From positions 124,001 to 188,000 of the forward strand of contig JABLUY010000004.1 of the NCBI GenBank assembly GCA_013306675.1: DNA of 64,000 bases, in the 5' to 3' direction. The stretch is from Thraustochytrium sp. TN22 (taxonomy: Eukaryota > Sar > Bigyra > Thraustochytrida > Thraustochytriidae). Positions 43,505 to 51,858 of this stretch are shown one piece after another; positions within the stretch are counted from its first letter, which is position 1; each line of letters begins with the position of its first letter. A program made the translations under genes and the position numbers. Below the pieces are notes generated by a model. The model saw nothing but the letters and a program-made list of their open reading frames with translations, had not been told where the DNA came from and did no database searches.

Positions 43505-45508
43505 TCAGCGGCCGAGGACGGCAGCGCGCTCTTCGAAACGGGCCGCGGAGAGGTACTGAACCATGAGCTGTCGCTTGGCGAACCAACGGCCGTCCAGCTT
43601 CTTGGTGGCGGCAATTGCTGCCTGCGGATCTGCAAAGGCTACGTAGGCCTTGCCGGCTGGGTCGACGGCATCAATGAGGCAGCGCTTGACGGTGCCAAAC
43701 TTGGCGCACTCGGAAGTTAGTTCCTCGCTGATCTCCTCCGGCCAATCGTCGCCCTCCTCCTCCGCCGGCCTGAACATGTTGGCAACCATGATAAATGGCG
43801 TGGGTTCGGGCTGCGCAGGGACCGCCGGCGGCGCGGGCAGCGGGGGCGGTGCCTTTGGGGTCGGCAAAGACGGTGGCCTGGCCACCGCCGCGGCGGGCGG
43901 GTCGTCAGGGGCGGGCCAGTGGCCCACCTCGCGCAGCATGTCGCCGCCGCGGCCGCCGCCGAGCTCCGCCATGAGCTTGATGCGGTCCTGAGCTGACAAG
44001 GTGACGCCGCCGTTGGCCGCGGCGCCGGAGCCGTCGTCCAGCGTCCAGTTCGTACGCGACCCGCCAGGCTGAGGGTCGGTCGTTGTCGCCCCCGAATTGG
44101 CTTCCGCGGGTGCGCTGGCGCCAGTGCTGGCATTGCGGCCCTTGGCCGGCTTGGCCAGGAGGCGCTGGGTGCCCACCTGCTTGCCGAGCAGCTCCTTGAC
44201 GCAGCGGTGCGCGCTCTCCGTGTTGGCGAACTCGACAAAGGCAAAGCCGCGCGAGACGCCAGTGTGAGGGTTGCGCAGCACGTCAACGCCGAGTACCTCA
44301 CCAAAGGGCTCGCACAGCTTGCGCACGTCCTCTGCCTCGTAGTTAAGAACCACGTTCGAGAGGTAGACGCGAGTGTAGTCCTCCGGCACGTCACGCGTCA
44401 CCTGAGAACTAGCAGCGGCGGCGGCGCCACCGCCGCCGCCCGCCCCACCTTCACTGCCCGCAGCGTCTGTGACTTGGGCTTCGACACTTTGGACCTTGCA
44501 CGGGAAGCCCTCGGTTCCGTCACGAAATATGAAGGGCTTATCGGAGAGTAAAAGCGCCTTGTCGCGGTCCTCCTCGGTCTGCAGCTCCACATAGGCAGTG
44601 CAGCGAGACTGGCCCTCGCGCGTCCGAGGCAGCTGCACGTCCACCACAGCGCATACACTCCCGAAGAACTTGTCAATGTCCCGCTCGCTTGCTCGGGCCT
44701 GCAACTGCAGGACCTGAACTGTGCGCAATGTGCGCGTGGCCGGATCCAAGGGCGGGCCACGCGGGCGCCGTGGCGACGCCGACGCCTCACGCCCCCGACG
44801 TGTCGAACGCGAGTACGACCGCTGCGCCTGATGGGGCGCAGGCGATCGCGCAGACCGCCCGTGCGACCGAGAGGAGGCCCGTGAGCGCGACGACGATGCC
44901 CGCCTGTACGACCGACTTCTTTCGCGCCTGCCGTGGCCCCGGCGACCACGGTCGTCGTCATCGCCCCGCCTTGCCGGCGGCGGCGACCGGTCCCGGTGCG
45001 ACCTGCTGCGCTCATAGCGGCGATCGCGGTCACTCCCATCGCGGCGTATGCTGCGACTACGGTCACGGTCACGGTCGCGGTCGCGGTCGCGGTCGCGGTC
45101 ACGGTCACGGTTGCGGTCACGGTCACGGTCACGGTGGCGGTAGCGGTCACGATCACGATCGCGGTCCCCGTCGCGGTACGACCGGCTGCGCTCGCGGCTC
45201 CGGCGCCCACGGTCCTGGTCGCGGCGAGGGGACCTACTGCGGCCCCTGCTGCTGCCCCGCCGTTCCTGCTTCTTTTCCCTCTTTCCCTTCTTCGCCGAGG
45301 CGGCCCTGGCCCTGCCGTCCGCAGCCGACCGCGACGAGCCCGACGAGCTTGACTCCGAGCCCGACGAGCTCGACGAGCTCGACGAGCTCGACGAACTCGA
45401 CGAGCTCGACGAGCTGGAGCTCATCGCCGACTTGGACGATGCCTCGCTGCCCCTGCGGCCGCGGCCGCGCTCGCGCGCGCGCTCGCGCCCGCGCTCGTCG
45501 CTGGACAT
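43505..45508 (-). CDS. RBM39: RBM39/CAPER-like splicing factor (RS domain, two RRMs, UHM)
   Basis: The protein has 667 residues from MSSDERGRERARERG at 45508. An Arg/Ser- and Arg/Asp-rich domain fills about 1-255, including a run of Ser and a long RD-dipeptide tract. RRM1 (about 260-345, TLRTVQVLQLQARASERDIDKFF) and RRM2 (about 378-455, TRVYLSNVVLNYEAEDVRKL) follow. The C-terminal UHM (about 570-667) reads FIMVANMFRPAEEE, EECAKFG-like SECAKFGTVKRC, and DGRWFAKRQL with the R-x-F loop. The NMF...E...W and GRWFA motifs fit RBM39 better than U2AF65 or PUF60. Such proteins recruit splicing factors through U2AF-ligand motifs. The reading frame is open upstream of 45508 only through a Gly-run. The last exon region is the source of the duplicated fragments in units 1 and 2. 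Confidence 0.85.
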   Translation of the reverse strand: MSSDERGRERARERGRGRRGSEASSKSAMSSSSSSSSSSSSSSSSSSSSGSESSSSGSSRSAADGRARAASAKKGKREKKQERRGSSRGRSRSPRRDQDRGRRSRERSRSYRDGDRDRDRDRYRHRDRDRDRNRDRDRDRDRDRDRDRDRSRSIRRDGSDRDRRYERSRSHRDRSPPPARRGDDDDRGRRGHGRRERSRSYRRASSSRSRASSRSHGRSARSPAPHQAQRSYSRSTRRGREASASPRRPRGPPLDPATRTLRTVQVLQLQARASERDIDKFFGSVCAVVDVQLPRTREGQSRCTAYVELQTEEDRDKALLLSDKPFIFRDGTEGFPCKVQSVEAQVTDAAGSEGGAGGGGGAAAAASSQVTRDVPEDYTRVYLSNVVLNYEAEDVRKLCEPFGEVLGVDVLRNPHTGVSRGFAFVEFANTESAHRCVKELLGKQVGTQRLLAKPAKGRNASTGASAPAEANSGATTTDPQPGGSRTNWTLDDGSGAAANGGVTLSAQDRIKLMAELGGGRGGDMLREVGHWPAPDDPPAAAVARPPSLPTPKAPPPLPAPPAVPAQPEPTPFIMVANMFRPAEEEGDDWPEEISEELTSECAKFGTVKRCLIDAVDPAGKAYVAFADPQAAIAATKKLDGRWFAKRQLMVQYLSAARFEERAAVLGR
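45055..45175. repeat. Hexanucleotide repeats encoding the RBM39 Arg/Asp tract
   Basis: Units of CGGTCA and CGGTCG encode a long alternating Arg-Asp dipeptide run on the minus strand. A separate GAGCTCGAC-type run near 45345-45425 encodes poly-Ser. Confidence 0.85.
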
Positions 45509-45525
45509 GCCGCCGGCCCGCGCTA

Positions 45526-45574
<49 letters not shown>

Positions 45575-45774
45575 TACGCCGCGCCCGCGCGCGCGGAGTA
45601 GTTGTAGGTTTGAACTTTCGAAAAAGTCGTGGTCGTGGTCGTCGTCGTCGTCGTCCTTCACTAGCCTGCAGCGCGCAGCAAAAGTCCTCCGGCGGCGGCG
45701 GCGCGCAGGACAAAGGGCAGAGCAGGCCAGGCCGCGCGCGCAGGCGGCGGGCGCGCGGCGGCGCGGCGGCCAGC
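45509..45774. promoter_or_regulatory. Divergent promoter between RBM39 and the Elp3-like gene
   Basis: A CCG trinucleotide tract (about 45526-45574) lies next to the RBM39 start. The only AT-richer stretch, GGTTTGAACTTTCGAAAAAG (45610-45629), sits midway, with a GTCGTC tract just beyond. The GTTTGAAC element resembles the TTTGAA elements of other promoters here. Confidence 0.5.
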
Positions 45775-47652
45775 ATGGCCGGGCGCATCGCGTGGCAAGC
45801 CGGCAGCGCGGCGGTGGCCGAGGTGGGCGAGTGCACGCTGTGGTACGAGAACCACGAGCTGGAGGACATCTTCGCACGGTCCGACAAGCTGGTGGCGGAG
45901 CACGAGTGGCCCGTGGCAGAGGTGGTGCTGCGCAAGGCCGCGGAGACGGTAGGCAGGCTGGAGCGCGGCGAGGTGGATGAGGTGGACCCGAAAATGTCGC
46001 TCAAGGAGCGCCGCAAGAGAGGGCTGGTGGCCGCGGACACGGTGGTCTCGTACCAGGGGCTGCTCGTGCCGCTGCTGCACGACGAGCATATCCACCTGAG
46101 CAAGGCAAAGCTGCTGCGCGCGTACAGGGCGCTGGTGAATGAGGGCAAGCTGCAACGCAGCCCGCCGCTCGAGGCGGCGCTCGTGACCAAAAAGTCAAAA
46201 TCAGACTCGGGCGTGCTGGTCATCACCGTGGTGACCAGCCCGTACCCGGAGGTGGACGGCGAGCGGCAGCGCTTCTCGTGTGCCTACAACTGCTACTACT
46301 GCCCGAACCAGCCAGGCCAGCCGCGCTCGTACCTGCGCGACGAGCCGGCCGTGCTGCGCGCCAACCAAAACGGCTTCGACCCAGTGCTGCAGTTCACCGA
46401 CCGCGCGCACGTGCTGTTGCAGAACGGCCACCCGTGCGACAAGGTGGAGCTGCTCGTGCTCGGCGGCACATGGAGCTCGTACCCGCTCGCGTACCAGGAG
46501 GCGTTTTGCCGCGACCTCTTTTACGCGGCCAACACCGTGGACTGCCGACCGGAGCGCCGCCGGCCGCGCCGCTCGCTCGCGGAGGAGCAGCGCGAGAACG
46601 AGACGGCCATGTGCAAGATCATCGGACTCACGCTCGAGACGCGCCCGGACTGCATCGACGCGGCCGAGATCCAGCGCCTGCGCCGCTACGGCTGCACGCG
46701 CGTCCAGATCGGCCTGCAGAGCACGGACGACGCCATCCTCGCCAAGATCAACCGCGGGCACACCTGCGCGGACGCCAAGCACGCCATCCGCTTGCTCAAG
46801 GACGCTGGCTTCAAGGTCGATGTGCACCTCATGCCATCGCTCCCGGGCGCCACGCCGGACTCGGACCGCGCCATGCTGCGCCAGATGTTGCTGGACCCGG
46901 ACCTGCAGGCGGACCAGTGGAAGATCTACCCGTGCGAGGTCACGCCGTGGACCGTCATCGAGAAATGGTTTGACCAGGGCAAGTTCACGCCGTACCCGGA
47001 CGAGGACCTGCTCGAGGTCATCATCGAGCTCAAGGCCGCCATCATGCCCTACATCCGCCTCAACCGCATCGTGCGCGACATCCCAACCACGTATATCCGC
47101 GGTGGCATCGCGGAGACCAACATGCGCCAGCGAATCCAGAACGAGATGGCGGCGCGCGGCCTCGTCTGTCGCTGCATCCGGTGCCGCGAGGTCCGTCTCG
47201 ACACCTCCCGTCTGCACGAGGCCTTCTTGCGCCAGCGCATCTACCGTGCCTCGCTCGGCACCGAGCATTTTCTCTCCTTCGAGACACCCGACGAGCGCCA
47301 ACTCTTTGGATTCTTGCGTCTGCGCGTCCCAGATCAGGCGCAGCGCGAACAGACTGGCTTTCCCGAGCTCGACCGCGGCGCCATCGCCCTGGTGCGCGAG
47401 CTGCACGTCTATGGCCAACTTGTCCCCGCGGCCCAGAAAGGTATAGGGGCGATCGGCACAGGCGAGTCTCGAGACCGAGCCACACAGCATACGGGCTTTG
47501 GCACACGCCTCATGCAAGAGGCGGAGCGCATCGCGGCTTGTGCCGGCATGCGCCGTGTCGCCGTCATTGCCGGCGTCGGCACCCGCGAATACTATCGCCG
47601 CCTCGGCTACGAGCTGCGGGGCGAGGGTGATTATCTCATCAAGGACCTCTGA
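45775..47652 (+). CDS. Elp3-family radical SAM / GNAT tRNA-modification enzyme, atypical cluster motif
   Basis: The 625-residue protein has the Elp3 plan. The radical SAM half contains KVELLVLGGTWSSYP, IGLTLETRPDC, RRYGCTRVQIGLQS, NRGHTCADAKHAIRLLKDAGF, DVHLMPSLPG and NRIVRDIPTTYIRGG. The C-terminal GNAT half contains LFGFLRLRVP, ALVRELHVYGQLVP, TGFGTRLMQEAERIA and VAVIAGVGTREYYRRLGY. Elp3 makes the carboxymethyl side chain at U34 of tRNAs. The iron-sulfur motif is CAYNCYYC (C169, C173, C176: CX3CX2C), with NQPGQPRSYLRDEPAVLRAN after it; canonical eukaryotic Elp3 has CX9CX2C. The N-terminal 150 residues differ from canonical Elp3 as I recall it. I therefore call it an Elp3 paralogue rather than the Elongator subunit itself. 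It starts at 45775 (MAGRIAWQ). Confidence 0.85.
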   Translation: MAGRIAWQAGSAAVAEVGECTLWYENHELEDIFARSDKLVAEHEWPVAEVVLRKAAETVGRLERGEVDEVDPKMSLKERRKRGLVAADTVVSYQGLLVPLLHDEHIHLSKAKLLRAYRALVNEGKLQRSPPLEAALVTKKSKSDSGVLVITVVTSPYPEVDGERQRFSCAYNCYYCPNQPGQPRSYLRDEPAVLRANQNGFDPVLQFTDRAHVLLQNGHPCDKVELLVLGGTWSSYPLAYQEAFCRDLFYAANTVDCRPERRRPRRSLAEEQRENETAMCKIIGLTLETRPDCIDAAEIQRLRRYGCTRVQIGLQSTDDAILAKINRGHTCADAKHAIRLLKDAGFKVDVHLMPSLPGATPDSDRAMLRQMLLDPDLQADQWKIYPCEVTPWTVIEKWFDQGKFTPYPDEDLLEVIIELKAAIMPYIRLNRIVRDIPTTYIRGGIAETNMRQRIQNEMAARGLVCRCIRCREVRLDTSRLHEAFLRQRIYRASLGTEHFLSFETPDERQLFGFLRLRVPDQAQREQTGFPELDRGAIALVRELHVYGQLVPAAQKGIGAIGTGESRDRATQHTGFGTRLMQEAERIAACAGMRRVAVIAGVGTREYYRRLGYELRGEGDYLIKDL

Positions 47653-48458
47653 CGTCGCGGCCGGGCGCGACACGATAAACTCGTGGCGAACGCGCCCCCT
47701 GTACGATGGACTGATGTGAAATTGAAGTCGCTGGCAAGTCTCGCTGGCTGACCGCTGGCTGACGTCCGCTTTCTGTCCGCTGCGTGCTGCTGTTGGCTGT
47801 TTGTGGTAGGGAAGCCTGCAGGGCAAATCTGCCCTGCCTTTGGTGCGCACTACTACTGCATGGCGAATAAAAAGGTTAGCAGGCTGAGACCGCGCGACTT
47901 TCGGCCTGCGCGTCTGCTCGCTTGTGAGGTAGAGGGGGGAAACTCAGCGCACTCGCACGCACCATGACGCTCGCAGCGGCAGCCAATCAGCAAGCGAGAT
48001 GAACCTGGCCGCGTGAAGGCGGTGAAAAAGAAAAAAAGATCGGTTGGCTGGTAACTATCTCCGCATGTGCAGTGCGAGAGCTGGCGCTTTCAATAAATAG
48101 CATCGACTTGCCCTTGCTTCAAAGTAGCGCCTCGTGATGGAGCCCCGTTCGCGATGACTCAAGGGCGCGCTTCGTCGCAACGATCAAGAATACCTTGTCC
48201 TGTACGAGAAAGCCACCCATGGATGACTGCAGGAAGCACAAGGGTGCCTCAGGGAACGACACCAGACACCGGTCGCGAGAGCCCGTGCCGTTGAGTTTGC
48301 AACAACAAAAGAAGCAAAGCACCGCGCAGTACAGGAGACGAGGCTCGCTTCTCTCGCTGCACGCAGTGGTCGCCACGAGGCGAGAGCAGAGCGCTCCGCC
48401 AAGCCGTCTGCTGCAGCCAAGCGCGCGAGACGCGGGCGAGCGAGCGAGCGAGCGACAC

Positions 48459-48513
48459 GAGGCGAGGCGCGGCGAGGCGAGGCGAGGCGAGGCGCGGCGA
48501 GGCGAGGCGAGGC
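48459..48513. repeat. AGGCG pentanucleotide tandem repeat
   Basis: About ten AGGCG-type units with occasional CGGCG variants, preceded by a short GCGA tetranucleotide run. The same pentanucleotide repeat occurs at 20338-20380. Confidence 0.85.
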
Positions 48514-48795
48514 AAAGAGGCGAACGTGGCGTCGTGCGAGGGGCCGGCAAGCGCTTGCGATATTCGCGTGCGCGTGCATTTGCTCCACGTCGATTAGACG
48601 TCGCACGGGAGCGAAGGACTGTACGGGCAACCGAGCGAGCTGGAGCGCGAGGAGAACGTGGACAAGGTCGCCGAGGAGCAAGAGCAGGACAGCTAGCCGC
48701 AGCGTCGTCGCTCGTTGCCACGCCGCTGCATTGTCGCTCTTGTGGTCGTCGTCGCTTGCTATTGCTGTCGTCGTCGCACACCACTCGCTCTCCGA

Positions 48796-48800
<5 letters not shown>

Positions 48801-48836
<36 letters not shown>
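48801..48836. repeat. CT dinucleotide microsatellite
   Basis: About 18 CT units in the presumed 5' flank of the cyclase gene. A GA tract (54305-54333) occupies a similar place upstream of the DUSP12-like gene. Confidence 0.9.
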
Positions 48837-48838
<2 letters not shown>

Positions 48839-48935
48839 GCTCTGACCCTCTCTTCGTCTCCGCACAGCGTGCTCCTACTGGCTCGTGCGCACGAGCCGGT
48901 ACTCTTCCAGAAACAGTCCTTGATGGGTCGGGTTC

Positions 48936-51662
48936 ATGCAAACAGAAGCTTATAACCTTGGACCACCGAACATCAAACAGACTGGTACATCGTCGCAAGA
49001 CAGAAAACCCTCACAAGAGCCCGTCCCGGGTCTCCGGGAAAGGGCGAGCAAGTCGAGTGAAACTCGGGCCTCGAACAGCGTAGCGAGCCGTGTACAAAAG
49101 CACTCCTCGGGCCTGGGAAACCCCAAAAGCGCACGAGTCGTCCCTTTGGGCGGCGACCGCGGGGCGTGGACTGACCTTTCTGGGGACCTAGGGTACTCTT
49201 CCATGAAATCAACCACCAAGGTCACTCCGGCCTCGGGTGAGCAGCTCTCCAAGGATACCAACCGCGTGGTCCTGGCCGACGCCGCTGCCGCCTCGCACGA
49301 TGACATCGCACCGGCGCGATCGCGCGTGGCCAAGTACAAGTGGGCGTACCAGCTGTATTTGGCTCTGGAGGGCCGCAAGTGGGTAGCCTTTATCTCGACG
49401 CTCACCGTGTACGCGCTCTTCGGCGATGACTTGCGCGTAGCGGTCTTCGCCAAGAGCTGGGACAATTTCTTCTACAGCATGTCACTGCTGGCCATGCTTG
49501 CCTTCAGCTTTGAGCTCATCATCTTCACGGCGGCCAAGCCCAAGTACTTCCGGAGCTTCTACTTTTGGCTGGACATCCTGGCCACGGTGACCATGATCTC
49601 CGACATTGGCTTCATCTGGAACCCCTTCCTCGAGGCCGTGCTGGCGAGCGGCACCACGGGCAACAGCCAGGACGCCATTGACGCCATCCAGGCGAGCCGC
49701 GTTGGCACCAAGTCCTCGCGCATCGTGCGCATCGTGCGTCTCGTGCGTCTCGTGCGAGTGGTCAAGCTGTACAAGGCCACCAACCGTGACAACGGCGAAC
49801 CGGAGTCCTCCGAGAACCCGTCTCTGGTCGGCAAGAAGCTCTCCGAGAAGACCATGCAGCGTGTCATTGCAGTTGTGCTCTCCATGCTCATTTTTGTGCA
49901 AATGTTCGACGTCGGCATGTGGACGGCGAGCTCCCCGCACGGCACCTACGGCCTGTATCGTCTGCACACCGAGTTTCAGGACTACAAGAGAGCGCTCTAC
50001 GAGAGCGGCAGCATCAACGAAACAGCCGAACCCGACTTCCCCATCGCCTTCACCGATGAGGTGCAGCTCTACACGCGTGGTATCGAGCAGGGCCGTCTCA
50101 TCTTCTTCAAGCTCTTCAACACCTCGGACTTGGAGCATGCCAGGCTGATCCAGAAAGCCCGGGACACGGAATGGGTCAAGTCGGACGGCACGATCGTCTA
50201 CAAGAACGAGGACCTGGACTACACACCGTCCTCGGAGATCTTCGCCACCGCCACGGACCTGCGCGAGGACTTTCGCGATTCCGAGTACGAGGCCTCCTTC
50301 GCCGTGGAGTGCGAGAGCTTCTTCGCCGACGACACGAGCGACTGCAGTTCCTACGCGTACTTTGATATCCGCGACAACGTCCGCCTCGCCGCCGGGCTCA
50401 ACCTGCTGCAGACCATCTTCGTCATGATGGTGTTGACCTTTGGCTCGCTTATGATCTCCAGCGACGCCGAGGTGCTCGTGATTCGGCCCATCGAGCGCAT
50501 GGTGCGCTCCGTGCAGCAGCTTGCGGAGAACCCGATGGCCAGCGGCCAGTTGCAGTTCGCCACCAACTCGGACGACAACGACGAGACCACGCTTCTGCAG
50601 AACACCATCGCCAAGATTGGCCAGCTCCTGCAGATTGGCTTCGGCGAGGCCGGCTCAGAGATCATCGCCAAGAACATGTCCAACAACGCCGGCATCGAGC
50701 CCATGTGCGATGGTGTCAAGATCGAGGCTGTCTTTGGATTCTGCGACATTCGCAACTTTACCGACACCACGGAGTGTCTCCAGGAGAAGGTCATGGTCTA
50801 CGTGAACCGCGTGGGCGCCATCGTGCACGAGGCCACGCACTCCTGGTACGGCGCTGCCAACAAGAACATTGGTGATGCCTTCCTGCTCGTCTGGAAGGTC
50901 AACGACCCCAAGCGCATCGCGCAGAACATCGACGCCGGCAACATGTGCGACAACGCCCTCGTTGCCTTCCTCAAGACCATGATCGACCTCAAGCGTGAGA
51001 ACGGCCCGGGCGGCTGCTTGAACGCGTACAAGGACCACCCAGCGATCCGCAAGCGTTTCGGCGAAAACAACTTCGAGATCAAGCTCGGCATGGGCCTTCA
51101 CATCGGATGGGCTATTGAGGGCGCAATCGGCAGCCATTACAAGATCGACGCCTCCTACCTCAGCCCCAACGTCAATATGGCCTCTCGCCTCGAGGCCGCC
51201 ACCAAGCAGTTCCGCACGCCACTCCTCCTCTCGGAAGACTTCCACGACGCCTTGTCCTCCAAGGCACGCAAGCGCTGCCGCAAGATTGACCGCGTCACGG
51301 TCAAGGGCAGCATCCAGCCGATGGGGCTCTTCACCTGCGACATTATCAACTTCCCCGAGATCTTCGGGGAGCCCCATTTTGACATGTCCGGCACCACGCC
51401 GCGCCGCCTTCACTTCGACTTTGATGGCGAGGAGATGAGCTTCATTCAGAGTGGCCTTCCTGATGGCTTTCTCTCCAAGTTTAGCGATGCCGTTGGCGCG
51501 TATCTCGCTGGGGACTGGACCATGTGCAAGAGCAAGCTCGAGCAGATCCTCACCATTAAGCCGGAGGACGGCCCCACGCTCTCGCTGCTATGCGTCATGG
51601 AGCAGTACGACTTTCAGGCACCCGAGTCGTGGAAGGGTTACCGCGAGCTCACCGAGAAGTAA
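48936..51662 (+). CDS. Class III nucleotide cyclase fused to a voltage-sensor-like membrane domain
   Basis: The 908-residue protein has a hydrophilic N-terminus (1-130), then four spans like a voltage sensor. S1 is near 150-167, S2 near 180-203 (FSFELIIFTAA, acidic countercharge), S3 near 210-232 (FWLDILATV, Asp). S4, near 262-285, carries Arg at every third position (RIVRIVRLVRLVRVVKLYK). A fifth span (308-330), an extracellular region of about 155 residues with N-x-T sites and paired Cys, a sixth span (486-510) and a HAMP-like linker (VIRPIERMVRSVQQLAENPM) follow. The cyclase domain (about 595-805) has FGFCDIRNFTD and IGDAFLLVW metal sites and SPNVNMASRLEAA with the Asn/Arg transition-state residues. 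No pore loop is evident, so it is probably a voltage- or ligand-gated cyclase rather than a channel. Substrate (ATP or GTP) cannot be settled. An in-frame ATG at 49203 is an alternative start. Confidence 0.85.
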   Translation: MQTEAYNLGPPNIKQTGTSSQDRKPSQEPVPGLRERASKSSETRASNSVASRVQKHSSGLGNPKSARVVPLGGDRGAWTDLSGDLGYSSMKSTTKVTPASGEQLSKDTNRVVLADAAAASHDDIAPARSRVAKYKWAYQLYLALEGRKWVAFISTLTVYALFGDDLRVAVFAKSWDNFFYSMSLLAMLAFSFELIIFTAAKPKYFRSFYFWLDILATVTMISDIGFIWNPFLEAVLASGTTGNSQDAIDAIQASRVGTKSSRIVRIVRLVRLVRVVKLYKATNRDNGEPESSENPSLVGKKLSEKTMQRVIAVVLSMLIFVQMFDVGMWTASSPHGTYGLYRLHTEFQDYKRALYESGSINETAEPDFPIAFTDEVQLYTRGIEQGRLIFFKLFNTSDLEHARLIQKARDTEWVKSDGTIVYKNEDLDYTPSSEIFATATDLREDFRDSEYEASFAVECESFFADDTSDCSSYAYFDIRDNVRLAAGLNLLQTIFVMMVLTFGSLMISSDAEVLVIRPIERMVRSVQQLAENPMASGQLQFATNSDDNDETTLLQNTIAKIGQLLQIGFGEAGSEIIAKNMSNNAGIEPMCDGVKIEAVFGFCDIRNFTDTTECLQEKVMVYVNRVGAIVHEATHSWYGAANKNIGDAFLLVWKVNDPKRIAQNIDAGNMCDNALVAFLKTMIDLKRENGPGGCLNAYKDHPAIRKRFGENNFEIKLGMGLHIGWAIEGAIGSHYKIDASYLSPNVNMASRLEAATKQFRTPLLLSEDFHDALSSKARKRCRKIDRVTVKGSIQPMGLFTCDIINFPEIFGEPHFDMSGTTPRRLHFDFDGEEMSFIQSGLPDGFLSKFSDAVGAYLAGDWTMCKSKLEQILTIKPEDGPTLSLLCVMEQYDFQAPESWKGYRELTEK

Positions 51663-51858
51663 CAGTAACTTACAAGTGGCAAACCTTACCTGCAAAGATA
51701 AAAAGGTCTTCTTTTTGTTTTGCTCGAACTTCGGATGACGACGGACGTCTTTTTTCAGTGCCTTTTCAAGTCCTTTAGCTTACTTTGCGGCTCGCTACGG
51801 CCAGGCGAGGCCAAGCGTGCGTGCTGCGAGAGAAAGTCTGCACGAAAGGGAACAGAGC
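51663..51858. other. Convergent 3' spacer
   Basis: This is the 3' flank of the cyclase gene and of the minus-strand coiled-coil gene. It is AT-richer, with T-runs (GTCTTCTTTTTGTTTTGC and CTTTTTTCAG), consistent with transcript ends. No gene. Confidence 0.5.

Larger units (their letters stand above)
47653..48935. other. Gene-free spacer, probably 3' UTR of the Elp3-like gene and cyclase promoter
   Basis: AATAAA occurs near 47864 and 48093. The middle is GC-rich, with an AGGCG/AGGCGCGGCG tandem tract (48459-48513) and a CT dinucleotide tract (48801-48836) about 100 bp before the cyclase start. Frames on both strands are repeat-derived low complexity. No gene is supported. Confidence 0.5.

Noticed and set aside
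46201-47850. A minus-strand open frame of about 549 codons opposite the Elp3-like gene
   Set aside because: Shadow frame. The plus strand carries all the radical SAM and GNAT motifs.
48119-48865. Overlapping open frames on both strands in the spacer before the cyclase gene
   Set aside because: They are made of AGGCG and CT repeats and Arg/Ser/Ala low complexity, with no conserved segment.
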